A DNA stretch of 64,000 bases from positions 46,166 through 110,165 of the forward strand of contig JABCPU010000227.1 in assembly GCA_016800925.1 (NCBI GenBank), written 5' to 3'. The notes under the pieces were generated by a model that saw only the letters and a list, made by a program, of their open reading frames with translations, ran no database searches and had not been told where the DNA came from. The stretch's first letter is position 1. Each line of letters opens with the position of its first letter. The position numbers and the translations under genes are program-made. This stretch comes from Suillus spraguei. Taxonomy: Eukaryota; Basidiomycota; Agaricomycetes; Boletales; Suillaceae. Of this stretch, positions 12,539 through 23,666 are shown piece after piece.

Positions 12539-15500
12539 ACACTAAAAAGATGTTCTTGTATAGTGCTATATGTATAGCGCGAGTTGTATTATTCGGGTCG
12601 GATAGACTATACCCAGATTGAGTTCACGGGCAGGGAAGGCAAGTCTGAAAATTAGAAGCACGGATAGCCGTCACCGCAAGAAAAATAATTGAAGGGACGA
12701 AAAGCGAATTGGAGGATTGTATGTACCCAAGTTTAAGCCGTTGAATGAACGACTTGATATCAGGGGAAGGATAATACACGGACATGATGGGAGGACAGGA
12801 GGATGTTTATATACGCACTGACAAAGGCAAGCTGGAAATCCGGCAACCCAAGACAAACCGCGTAATCCTCTGTAATCGTGCACCTCCCTATCCCGATTAG
12901 GAAATAATATCCGATTATGGAGTGACCAACAGACGCCATGGCAGGTCGTCCAAATTTGGGTCAATCTGAGATATGCGGCGATTATATCCTTTTCTTTATC
13001 TCTTTCATCAGGAAATGCCCTCTTTCTACTTTCATTCCACGTTCTTGCCTCGAGTTTCAAAATTTATTTATTATTATACTCGAGGTTGGCACGACTTGCT
13101 GCCGACAAAGCCGGGAGAACACGACATGACTCGTCCGCAGGCACCGCAGCTGACTCAACAGACAGGATCGCTGACTCACTCTTTCCCTCCTCGGCTGTTT
13201 CCGTTCCACTCGCATTAAACAACGTGACATTTACCACGTGAACTTTTCAATGGAGATGACATGCTTTAGAGTCATCATGATATCACGATACCCCACATTC
13301 CAGGTCATCGATGGGTACTCGGTCGCTATCACTCACCGGTGAGTGTTCGGTATTAGAATGCATCCATTTGCTGTAGCGGCAATCTATATGATCTGACACA
13401 GTTTCATCGTTACTTCTTAGCCTTTATTACGATATAATTCTTTCAAACAAGCTTCTACAAAGGGGTGTCTTCAGGCCACGAGTCTCATCTAAACCTTTCA
13501 CTATACGTGCGCTCTAATATCGGTGTATCTAATTCTAGTTCATATAACAGTGATTCCCGCTCAGTTTCGCAAGGCCAAACCGCCGTCGCAGTAAACTCCC
13601 ATTATAGTACGTTATGGGTGAGTTCTACAGATTACTATGTGACTCGTTGAGCCATATTGGCGAGCTGCCACACCTTGCCGCCGCACTCGTGTCAGCCAAC
13701 TGCCATCTTCCTGTGACAAATTCCATACAACCGCATCCCCCACCCGCCTATTGCGTACATCTTCTGTTCTTGGTTGACCGGAGCTTTCTTTGGCTATCTT
13801 CATATCACAAAACGAGCTAAAATGGGCGTCAAAGGCCGCAGACACCGCATCGGCCTTGGATAGACAATCCTCTGGCCAAAAATATCCCCATTCTCCCTTC
13901 ACGGGACTTTTTGTAGGCCCCCTCGCGTGGCAAATTTATTTGCGTGTATGTATTTCTACCAGCGAGTCGTATCCCAAGTTCCCTTTTTCTCTCGACAGTG
14001 TGCGTGGAGGGCAGAGGGTCTCCACGGAACATGGGTCCAATCCAAAGAACCAGCTAGCAACTACCCATACCCATGGAATGAGAAATATTACCCTGGTTAC
14101 TCCTACGTAGAACCTACATTACGTGTACAACTTGTAGCACAGTATCACTACCTGAGACTGTTCCCTCGTTGCAGTCACGAATTTCTCTCATTTGGATTAC
14201 ACCATAATGGTGTGGCGCCTTAAATATATGCCTTTGTTGTAATTCCTTTAGGAAGCGCTCATCATTGGATGGCAGTCATTTGATCGTGCCAAACAGGATT
14301 GATGCACAGCAGCCTTGGGTAGCCCCATCTAGTACAGTAGCACAGGATAGCCTTTGTCCTGCCATCGATATGGTCACAAGACGATCATCTCTTGGCACCA
14401 GTATGCATGTTACATGGACGGCACGGTTTCGTACGATGCTGACTGATACCCTGTATGTGGCGTTTTCATCCGAGTCTCTTCCCTTCGTCAGGAACCGGTT
14501 GTTTCATACATCGTGGGCTTGATTATTATCTTAATCGTGTCACCGGCAGAGGCTCAGAGAATGAACAATCAGGATGGATTGGGCAACTGATTTTGTCGTT
14601 ATCTTATCTCCCTGGTCTTCGGCAGAAAGCAGTCTCGAACCACGGTCAGCTGCTAGTAACTATGCTCACGCATGTCCGGCTGGAATCACTGACCTGTGAC
14701 CTTCGCTTGGTTCTTGGAGGCCGATTGAGACTTAAACGGATGTTCGAGAACACCCCTTTCCACTCGGCCCATCTCGAACCTTAGTGCAATATGGTCCACA
14801 TCCGCTTCTTTATTTTCCCCATCCTCAGGTTATCCGCTTACCGCATTCTAGATTTCTAGATGCGTAATCAATTCCTCCTCTCTCCGAATGAAGTAGCGTG
14901 ACCCCTGAAGTACAATTCAAAACAAAGTCTCCCGGTCATCAATTACCACATCTAGTCGCCGTCTTTGTCTCGTGCCTCACGGTAACAAGCGAAATCGATA
15001 ATGGTTTCAGCGTCCTTCTCGGACTCACCTACTACGATGTGATTACATCGAGGCCCTGCTTGATCAGCGACCAACGATCTACGTCGCTGCCGTTTCTATC
15101 GATCTGTGTCTCAAGTTGCCGGTAGCAGCACCGTGACTGTCGGCTTGATCAATGAATTTTACCCCCGAGGTTATTCAGTTTCACTACTGGTGAGCAATTA
15201 TTGCGCGCAGTTATCGTTGGATGACGGCGATTATCTTGTAGTGATCGATGAAGTCCTGACACATTACCTATTGGTAATCAGAAGGCCTTTGTGAACTCAA
15301 CACGCACATTCCTCACCAATGTGCAATTACTGATCTCACATCGATAATCTCATCTTCGAACCTCCGCGCATTATCTCTGTTACAACACGATGGATCCTCG
15401 CGGTTCTGGATGGGTTACCAATAAGGACCGTACAACCCATGATGGAGTTCCATCCTGAACGCTCGTTGTGTGTTAGAAGACATCGATCCACGTTTTATTC

Positions 15501-18395
15501 ATATCGTCCGGCGATCTCCTTGTGATAATCTCATTCCAGAGTCATTGTCGACACTCACAATGAAAGACAAAACGTGAGATATGCCTCATTACTGCGCGCG
15601 TCAGCTTGGGATCCTCCCCTTTCATCTGATTCTCGTAATCCTCAGGCTGAGCGGTGCCGCTGTGGATTATTCGCGGTCGACGAAGCTTCCAAGAGTAGCT
15701 GTGGGAGTAGCATAGTGCCACATTTCGAATGTCTTTGTTTGGGGATGGAGTGCTTCTAAAGATCGTGGTATTGCCCTTCTACCTGTGTCTACCTGAAGTT
15801 ATATCTGAGTCTTATTGTCAATTTTACTCACCATTTCAGCATTTTCCGTGATCATGTCCCAGGCGATGGTGCTGCTAGGCGACGCCCTCCATCGGTATAA
15901 CGATCATGCGTGGTACTCCTATCCGAGACCGCTGTATGAATGCACCTGTACGCCAGGCAGTGATTCACCAGGTTGATTGCCCGGAGGATACCCTTGAATC
16001 GATGGATCCTCCAGCTGCAGTGTATCAATTGAAGGCCGGTATTCTTATTTGTTATCCAAATTTCATTCGCGTACTCACCTTGCGCGCTCTCAGGCTTGCA
16101 TTCCGGCATGCAGATCAAATTGCCCCATGATATTAATGCTTGCGCTGAGTCATCTAGGCCCCTTTGAATCCCTGACGGGGATAAGAAACTGGTGGCATGT
16201 AAGCAACTCCAGTGGGTATACTGCATCGCAGTACTAGCCTTGTGTTGATGGGTTGTATGTTGAGACGTCTATGATTGATTGAACACATTTTCTTGCATCT
16301 GTGCATGCAGTGAGAGCCTGTCGTACGTATTAATGCCCTAATCAGCAACGATCTGTGAACTGATCAAACTCACTAGATTTTATCCGATCACAGTGGCCTG
16401 AACTTTTTCGCGTTCGTGAGGTCTGAACCCGTGGTATGCCTGTCTACTAGCTTCGCTCTGTTCATTCATATTGCCACCAATCGCAAATGGTGTAACGCCG
16501 CTCTTTTCTCATGGTGTACGAGATGCTGAGAACGTTTAAGAGGTCTCACAAACGTCGACGAGACTGTCCATCATAATCTTCCAATAACGCCGGTCCGTAT
16601 CGCATATATTTACGTACGTCAAGAGGTCCGCTTCTAATCCCGCTCGCGTTGTCACTCATGCCTGAGGCAGGCCTCAATTCTCAACTCGAGGCACTAAGAA
16701 GATCATGGAACCAAGCTACTCGCGAGAGTCGATCAAGCATTTGCTAGCTATGCCTCCCGCTTTCAGACAAGCGCATTCCCGGGCATCATTCAAGGCGAGG
16801 CAATCTGTCACGGCAATACGTAAAATATCAGGCGTGTCGACTAGGTTCAGCATCAGTTGCCCAAGGTTTGGTGAGTGCTGCCATCATATCATTATTTAGC
16901 GTTTTGGCGCTTGCGCTTTTGAGGTTGATTCGGATCGTTGCTCCGAGGACTCTCTTGCGTAACATGCATACTATTACTTCGCAAAAGAGGGTTCGTGCCT
17001 CAGGATGCACATCATGGTTTGCATGCGCAATGGTTCCCTGAAGGGTATCCTCGAGCATTGTATCCCCATCAGGACGTTTGACAGTGAGTGGAGATTACTT
17101 TATCGCTGTGCTGTAAGGTTGGCCGTGACCAAGGGACTAATGCATCCGTCTCTGGCCTACCGAATATCCATCAAACTTTCATGCTCACCGCGGTCTTATC
17201 GCCCATGGTATGAGGGGCAACATGGTTCACCGTTCATTTCCCACAGCTCCATAGCTCGCATCCAATGGACCCTCAGTGGCGTGATTTAAGGCCCTTTTCA
17301 CAGGTAGGCATTTCAGCCGGATATCATCGGTTGAACTAATGACCTGTGTCCATTTTCATTCGATCCAGCTCCAACTCCCTGAAAGCACTTCTAACGGCGC
17401 ATTGTATTTGTTCGTATAATTTACTCATCTATTGCATGAGGTTTCTGCCTGTTCGTCGTCTGAGCTCAGGACGCGACGGGCTTGTGTGCCCATCCCCTGG
17501 ACTGGTGTTCCCATCATCCTTCTCTATCATCCCTCTCTGTCATATCACACCTAGGGGTGCGTACACACTTTCTCGACTGATTACTGTGCCTTGATCATCT
17601 CACAGCGTCATTGTGATACTCGGCTTGGGTAATCTCTACCCAGTATGCGAGACTCGTCATCGCATATAAGCCAAATCCGCTTTCATTGATCTGAATCGAG
17701 ACTTGTCAATGAACGGCGGATGCCATCTTCCCAGGTACAGCACGGCGAGCACGGTCTTGGATATGCTCACCGTCCGATGTCGCACCCTGTTGGATGATTC
17801 TGGCCGTATCACGTTAGTACGCGACTATGTAACCTTAGGTACGGTTTTGCAGAACGAGTGCTATTTTGAACTTTGATCCTGTCCACTTGGTCTGCCGTCT
17901 GATGTGGCACAGCACTACTATTTCAGTAGATTAAACCTGCCAAGCATCGTATCTTCAACGTCCCGAGCCCCACTATGGCCTAGTCCACACTGATCGCATA
18001 CGAAACTGGATCGCCGGAGTCACTGCACTTCTTATGAATAGATATCCCGATCTCGTATCCAACTGTTGCGCGGTGCTGGTTAATAGTAGGACCATATTCG
18101 ATCTCGTCGGGAGAAGCTAATGATAGCACAAAGTTCAAACCTATTCTTGGACGCTACGCATGGACTGTAACTGTTATTTCATTTGGAAGTAGTACAGGGT
18201 ACCGATATGCCCATGGGATTCAATATCCCTTTTGCAATCTCAAAGATTCAGTAGATAATTGTTGTTCGTGTCAATAAAAGGTGGTCGAGCCAATGAATGT
18301 TGTACACAGTGAAAACGCTATGTCGTGAATCTGATGTGCGCGAGAAAAAAAAAGTAGAATAATATGCATATAGATCGATAGCGATAAGAATTAGA
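12539..18395. other. 5.9-kb gene-poor region
   Basis: Between the 11.6-kb gene and the 3' end of ILV2 I found no assignable gene. The plus strand from 13.6 to 17.6 kb carries many 60-125-codon ORFs, and scattered short hydrophobic stretches (for example near 13.9 and 14.5 kb) lie beside GTATGT- or CAG-like sites. Frames change every 100-200 bp and I could not chain them into a protein. It could be a decayed membrane-protein gene or old transposon, or a region of noncoding transcription; the sequence alone does not decide. Confidence 0.4.
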
Positions 18396-20696
18396 TCATG
18401 CGTCGGATTTTTCTTTTGGCCTCAGGATAGGGTGGAGGACCTGCTCGTGCAACGCCTTCCCGGCGGGAACCTGGTCGGAACGGTTAGTTTACCCGATTCA
18501 AAGATAGATTGGCCTCTCTAAACGCACCATCGGGTACACATGCTCGTCAGTTTCCACCTTGCACTCCAGCAAAATCGGTTTGGAGCCGTCGTATTCCAGG
18601 AACTCCTTCATTTTTGCAGGAAGGTCGGCCGCGGATTCGCACCGAATCGCGTGCACATACATGGCTTTAGCAAGCATAACAAAGTCGGGGTTTATCATCC
18701 GAGTGTGAGAATACCTGGAATCATAGAATAGATCTAGATTTCTCATAAGAACTATCCATATATTGAAGGTGCAATCGACCAACCTTGCCATTGCAAGACC
18801 ATACCCTGGAAATCGTTGTTGAGGACGAGGACTTTGACACCGATGTTGAACTGCGAGGCAGTGGCGAGCTCCATAGCAGTCATGCTAAACGATGCATCGC
18901 CATCGATATCAACAACAATTTTGTTAGGCGCGGCCACTTTAGCGCCAACGGCAGCAGGAAGACCAAAACCCATGGTCTGCAAACTTGTCAATGTCCGGCA
19001 TCTCGTCGAAAAAGGCGACAGCTCACCCCAAGACCACCAGAGGTAACCATCGACCGAGGTGTCCTCCATCGGAAGTGTTGGGCCGCCCACATTTGATGTT
19101 GACCAACACCAGTAGTTATGATAACATCGTCCTTCTTGTGGGCCGTCTGCCGGTCCAACTCTTCGATAACCTCCTGTGGCTTGCTTCGTGCACCAGACTT
19201 TGAAGGGACGTATGTGAAGGGGTACTTCTGTTTCCACTCTTGGATGTCACCGAACCACTGTGTGCGTGGTGATGATCGGATCAAGGGGACAAGAGCTGCC
19301 ATGTTGGAAACGACGTCGCCGAGGACAGGGATGGAAGCATTGACAACTTTGTTGATATTCTTCGGCTGAATCTCAAAGTGAATGATACCTCCGCGGCCCT
19401 GCGAGGCAGCAGCTCGGGCAGCAGGGGCGAAAGTATCAACCTTGCCCGTGACACGGTCATCAAATCGTGCACCTAAAGCGATGATAACATCTGCTTGTTG
19501 CATTGCAAAATTTGCATATGCGGATCCGTGCATGCCAAGCATGTGCAGACTTCTTTCATCTGTCTCATCATAGGCACCGAGGCCCTGGAGAGTAGTTGTT
19601 ACAGGAATGTTACCCTCCTTGGCCAACTGCGCAAGCAACTTAGGACCCAAAGGTGATGAGAGGACACCATTGCCGGCGTAAATGATAGGTCGTTGCGATT
19701 GGTTGATGAGGTTGGCAGCTTGCTGGATCGATACCATGTCTGTGGGAGAGGAGATGGCTTGCATAGGATTCGCAGGCAGGGTGTGCGAGCCTGGAGTGGT
19801 TGCTTTGAATGGCAAAGGTGTGCGAAGAATGCCAGCAGTGATATCCTTGGGCAAATCAACCAACACAGGTCCAGGACGCCCAGAAGTTGCAATTTTGAAT
19901 GCTTCATTAATGCGTCTCGGCAATTCTGCTATGTCCTTGATCATCACGTTCCACTTGGTGCAGCTACGTGAGATGCCAATAACGTCGGCTTCTTGGAAAG
20001 CGTCAGACCCGATAGCAGCGGTTGCCACCTGGCCGCAGAAAACAACGAGGGGAACACCGTCAGAGAGCGCGTCTTGCATTGCCGTAACGACGTTGGTTGC
20101 GCCTGGACCAGACGTCACCAGGACGACACCAGGCTTTCCTGATACACGAGCATAACCTTCTGCCATATGCCCAGCGCCCTGCTCATGGCGAGGAAGAATG
20201 AAGTCGAAATGTTTAGAGTTATAAATGGCATCGAACACGGGTAGAATAGCCCCCCCAGGATAACCAAAAACGTGCTTCACCCCATGCCGAAGCATCATCT
20301 CGTGGAAAATCTGACCACCTGACATGCCAACAAAGGAATGATCGAGAGGTTTGTTGGCATGCGACTCCAAGTCAAATGGAAGATGATTTTTCTGTGGCAA
20401 CTGCTGGAATCCAGGAGCTGTGGAGGGTCGACTGCGAGTGGATACTATCAGATGATGATTTGAGATATGAAAAGATACATGAATAACACGCACGCAGCAG
20501 GAACCGCAGTAGCGCTTCGAATAGATGATCTACTGATGTTTCTAGCATTGTCTCTTATCCTGGCCTTCGCGTCGACAATCGAAGACGTTGCGACCGAGCG
20601 GGTAAATGAGACCTTTACGGTAGATTTTGGTGTATGGCATACACGAAATGTAACAGGGAGCGACATGGTCATCGTCGAATACAACGACGGGAACAA
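18396..20696 (-). CDS. ilv2: Acetolactate (acetohydroxyacid) synthase catalytic subunit, mitochondrial
   Basis: Exons complement(18396..18470, 18528..18733, 18784..18976, 19027..20431, 20494..20696) give 693 residues, normal for fungal Ilv2. The enzyme joins pyruvate with pyruvate or 2-ketobutyrate using ThDP, FAD and Mg, the first common step of Val/Leu/Ile synthesis. Seen directly: the ThDP-activating Glu in [12 protein letters not shown] (near residue 151), GYPGGAILP, the FAD/substrate segment [16 protein letters not shown], the ThDP motif [10 protein letters not shown] followed by LVLNND, and the herbicide-site segment VLQWQDLFYDS, which is formed across a splice junction. The N-terminal 70 residues are Arg/Ser-rich and low in acids, as in a mitochondrial presequence. 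The start is uncertain: ATGs at 20696, 20669 and 20663 are in frame. The first intron could also use a nearer acceptor at 20448, but that needs a different upstream frame. Confidence 0.97.
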
Positions 20697-20989
20697 GATA
20701 GAAAAAAGAGGCTTTCAAAAAGCGTTGATTTGAAATTACTCAAACAAACAAATTTTGAAGTCTTGAGAGTGCTCATAATGACTCGACTTATACTAGTCGG
20801 CCGAGACCCAAATCGGGAAAGTCCGACCAGGTCCGATCGATGTTCAAAGCACGATAAATCCTATGATATGAATGATCATCGTCAATTGCTCAGTAATGAA
20901 TATTTGAATTGCCCTGAGCCGGCAAGCGTATCAGCTCGTATCAGTACTTTCTTGTGCGGAATTTTCACTGAGCACCACACATATAGATC

Positions 20990-21080
20990 ATCTCATTTGA
21001 TATGACTCTTGATCCATACATAACGGAACTCTGTTATAAAGTTCCTTGAAAGCTGCCAGCTGCCGGACCAACTATACTAA
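20990..21080 (+). repeat. Direct repeat, left copy (upstream of fahd1)
   Basis: About 90 bp (core CCTTGAAAGCTGCCAGCTGC, then GGACCAAC) recurs at 22290-22390 in the same orientation with a few substitutions and small indels. The two copies lie 1.3 kb apart in the region upstream of the FAHD1-like gene. Confidence 0.7.
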
Positions 21081-21297
21081 GCTAATCAGCTTGGACCAGT
21101 AAATTAATAAGTATTAGGGTTCGGCCTTGCTCCATGGCTCATCTTTTCTCTCTCCGTTTATTCAAGCCTTTGATGAACTAGCAGGTATACCAGTTGCGGT
21201 AAGGCCCACCTTTTTTGTTTGCGGTTCATCGCGCAACTCCTCAGGATTGCCTCGTTCATAGTTTGACTTGTGATATTGGGCCCCAGTCTAAGTACCG

Positions 21298-21561
21298 TTA
21301 TCTTTTGTGGTGTCCTCCTGGAAACTGGCATAGTCCTTGATTGGTGAATTCTACTTCCACAATTGCACCGTGAAAAATGTTATTGATTTTGGTGGGGTGA
21401 ATGAGGTTATTTTTGTAGTAAATCGGAAGGTGTCCTGCTTGAAAATAATATTTTATTCCCTTGAACTCTTTCGCAAACTCTTCAGGAATTTCCCAGTTCT
21501 TTGCTTCCTCGTTCAAATTAGTCGCGTTCTCTGCAGCTTGCACATGAGCTAAGTGGAGCAC
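21298..21561 (-). CDS. Unrecognised 87-codon ORF fragment
   Basis: An ATG-started 87-codon frame encodes a hydrophilic peptide with a protein-like core (NWEIPEEFAKEF, then INNIFHGAIVEVEFT). The last 15 residues look like read-through beyond a homologous core. It sits between the two 90-bp direct repeats and has no adjoining exon I could join. It may be the remnant of a mobile or duplicated gene. The family is not recognised. Confidence 0.3.
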   Translation of the reverse strand: MLHLAHVQAAENATNLNEEAKNWEIPEEFAKEFKGIKYYFQAGHLPIYYKNNLIHPTKINNIFHGAIVEVEFTNQGLCQFPGGHHKR

Positions 21562-22289
21562 GATGTTGCCCTGACGTCAGTCAGGGGGTATACTTCCATG
21601 CGAACAGAGACGACGCACTCATAACCATAACTCGAAGATGCTTTATACAAAATGTACCATCTTTCCAGTCACGCCATCGAGTATCAGGTTCCTGCGGTTT
21701 TGTCGAAGCTACTTAGTTTCGCATTGTAGTCTCTTCCAAGGACGAGTAAGATGAAACTGATATTTGGCTTTGTCGAGTGAACTTAGTCCATTTTTCATGT
21801 AGTTCCCTACGGGCCAGTACTGCATCTTAAGCCAGCGATGATCAAACGCCAATATACGCAGTCACCTTCAATTATAGCTACCAATGCCTGGTACAATGAT
21901 CCATCAGAATTTAACCGTGCGTTTATGGCATAGTGTGAATCGATGCGGACTCGGAGGGCTCCAGTATTTACGCCACTTATCGCCAACGGTCCCGACAAAT
22001 CCGACGCGTATGCCGACACACCTACGTTAGCAGGAGAGTTGGTAGAGGTTGCAATAAAAATGCCCAGGCATCTTTTTTTAGCAGGTGCAGGAAGGCCAAA
22101 CTAGGACCAGAAAACGAGACAGATCGGAGAGTGGATTTGAGAAAGTCAAAGTGGGTCCAAAAAACGACGCACAGTCCTGACTTCCAAGTAGTGTGAAATA
22201 GACCGGAGTGTATCACATTGAAGCACTCACCTCGAGAAGACTCCAAAACTGAGACTTTGAGAGAACAAAGGGCGTCCATAACCCATGAC

Positions 22290-22390
22290 GTCATCTGATA
22301 TGACTCAAGTTTGATCCATGGACAATGGAACTCTATCATGTTGAGTTATAAAAATCCTTGAAAGCTGCCAACTGCAGGACCAACCATACT
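22290..22390 (+). repeat. Direct repeat, right copy (upstream of fahd1)
   Basis: This is the partner of 20990-21080. It lies 160-260 bp before the FAHD1-like start codon and so may include its promoter; a TTATAAA-like run is present in the copy near 22345. Confidence 0.7.
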
Positions 22391-22548
22391 CAGTCAAGCG
22401 TTAGCTCAGCGCTCAGTACTAGACCTGGTGAGAATTTTTTGGTTCCAAGTTTACTTTCGATTGGGAACGTCACCGCCACAAATAAATTCTCACGTGACCA
22501 CTATAACCTTCACGCGGTGTTCCGTCTTGCTCACCTTGCGCTCATACT

Positions 22549-23543
22549 ATGTCTGCAGCAGCTCAGTTCGTGAGGCAGGGGAAAAAGGTGAAATTCCAAC
22601 GTCTTTACATGGATAACGTATACTGAATTTAAACCAAGATCGTTGCCATTGGCAGAAACTACTCCGAGCACATCAAGGAGCTCAACAACGCTAGGACCAA
22701 AGAGCCTTTCTTCTTTCTCAAGCCGACGACGAGCTACCTCCCTAGTGGAGGAAAGGTTGAAATTCCACGCGGTGTAATAGCACACCATGAAGGTCCGCTT
22801 CGATATCATGCTCTTGTAATAGTTCTATGAATGCCAGCGCAGTTGAACTTGGCCTCGTAATCGGGAAAGGTGGTCGGGACATTTCCCAGGATGCAGCGGA
22901 GTCGCACATTGCGGGCTACGGTGAGTGGAAAGCTTTGCGAACTGTTTTGAATGCTCATTAGGATACACAGCTTTGGCTGTCGATATGACCGCACGAAACA
23001 TGCAGGACGAGGTAAAGAAGAAGGGTCTGCCTTGGTCTGCTGTGAAGGGCTTCGATACATTCACTCCCATTGGGTGTGTCACAAGAACACGTTATGTTGA
23101 TGTCTCTTGAACCTATAATCAGGTCTTTTATCCCCAAGTCGTTCGTTTCGGATGCTCATGATCTCATGCTCTCCTTAAAGGTCTGTCCTAATTATCGAGC
23201 GGGAACATGTCTTGATGCAATTCTTTGTGGGCCAGATTAATGGTGCGATCAAGCAAAATGGTACGACTGGAGACATGATCTTCCGTATCCCAAGGCTTAT
23301 TGAACACGTCTCTTCCATCATGACCTTGGAGGTACGTCAGGATAATCGTGTCTGCAGTCCTGATTTATTCACCCAAATGTACAGGAGGGTGATCTCATAC
23401 TCACCGGAACTCCTTCCGGTGTTGGTCCCCTCAATGCAGGTGACAGTGTTGAATGCACTCTTGCTGACCCAACTGGGAAAGTACTTGCTGAGCTGAAATT
23501 CACAACAGAGTCGAGAGGTGGAGGGTATCAATTCACGCCATAG
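22549..23543 (+). CDS. fahd1: FAHD1-like acylpyruvase / oxaloacetate decarboxylase (FAH family)
   Basis: Exons 22549..22587, 22639..22792, 22843..22920, 22971..23073, 23123..23180, 23236..23331 and 23385..23543 give 228 residues, the size of FAHD1. Family signatures are all present: KIVAIGRNYSEHIKEL, PFFFLKPTTSYL, HHEVELGLVIGK (two metal-binding Glu), YALAVDMTARN (metal-binding Asp), KGLPWSAVKGFDTFTPIG, MIFRIPRLIEHVSSIMTLE and LTGTPSGVGP. FAHD1 enzymes hydrolyse acylpyruvates and decarboxylate oxaloacetate, usually in mitochondria. No presequence is evident here. For exon 4 I used the acceptor ending at 22970 rather than 22961, because it restores the standard GYALAVDM motif. The gene faces the SAPS gene tail to tail with a gap of 123 bp. 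Confidence 0.95.
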
Positions 23544-23666
23544 CTATCCTTTAACATACACCACACGAGACAATCAATAGAAGAAATATGTGCTGTGATA
23601 TGTACACATGAACAGTAGAGCATCACCTCAGATAATGTGCACAATACACTATCAACACGCCGCTTT

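Noticed and set aside
13465..17594. Series of 60-125-codon plus-strand ORFs
   Set aside because: Frames change constantly, no family motif, no consistent splice chain; listed only as a gene-poor region.
19682..20155. 157-codon plus-strand ORF
   Set aside because: Antisense shadow of ILV2 exon 2.
22921..22961. Shorter fahd1 intron using the TTAG acceptor at 22961
   Set aside because: Gives a 41-nt intron and inserts three residues into the conserved GYALAVDM motif.
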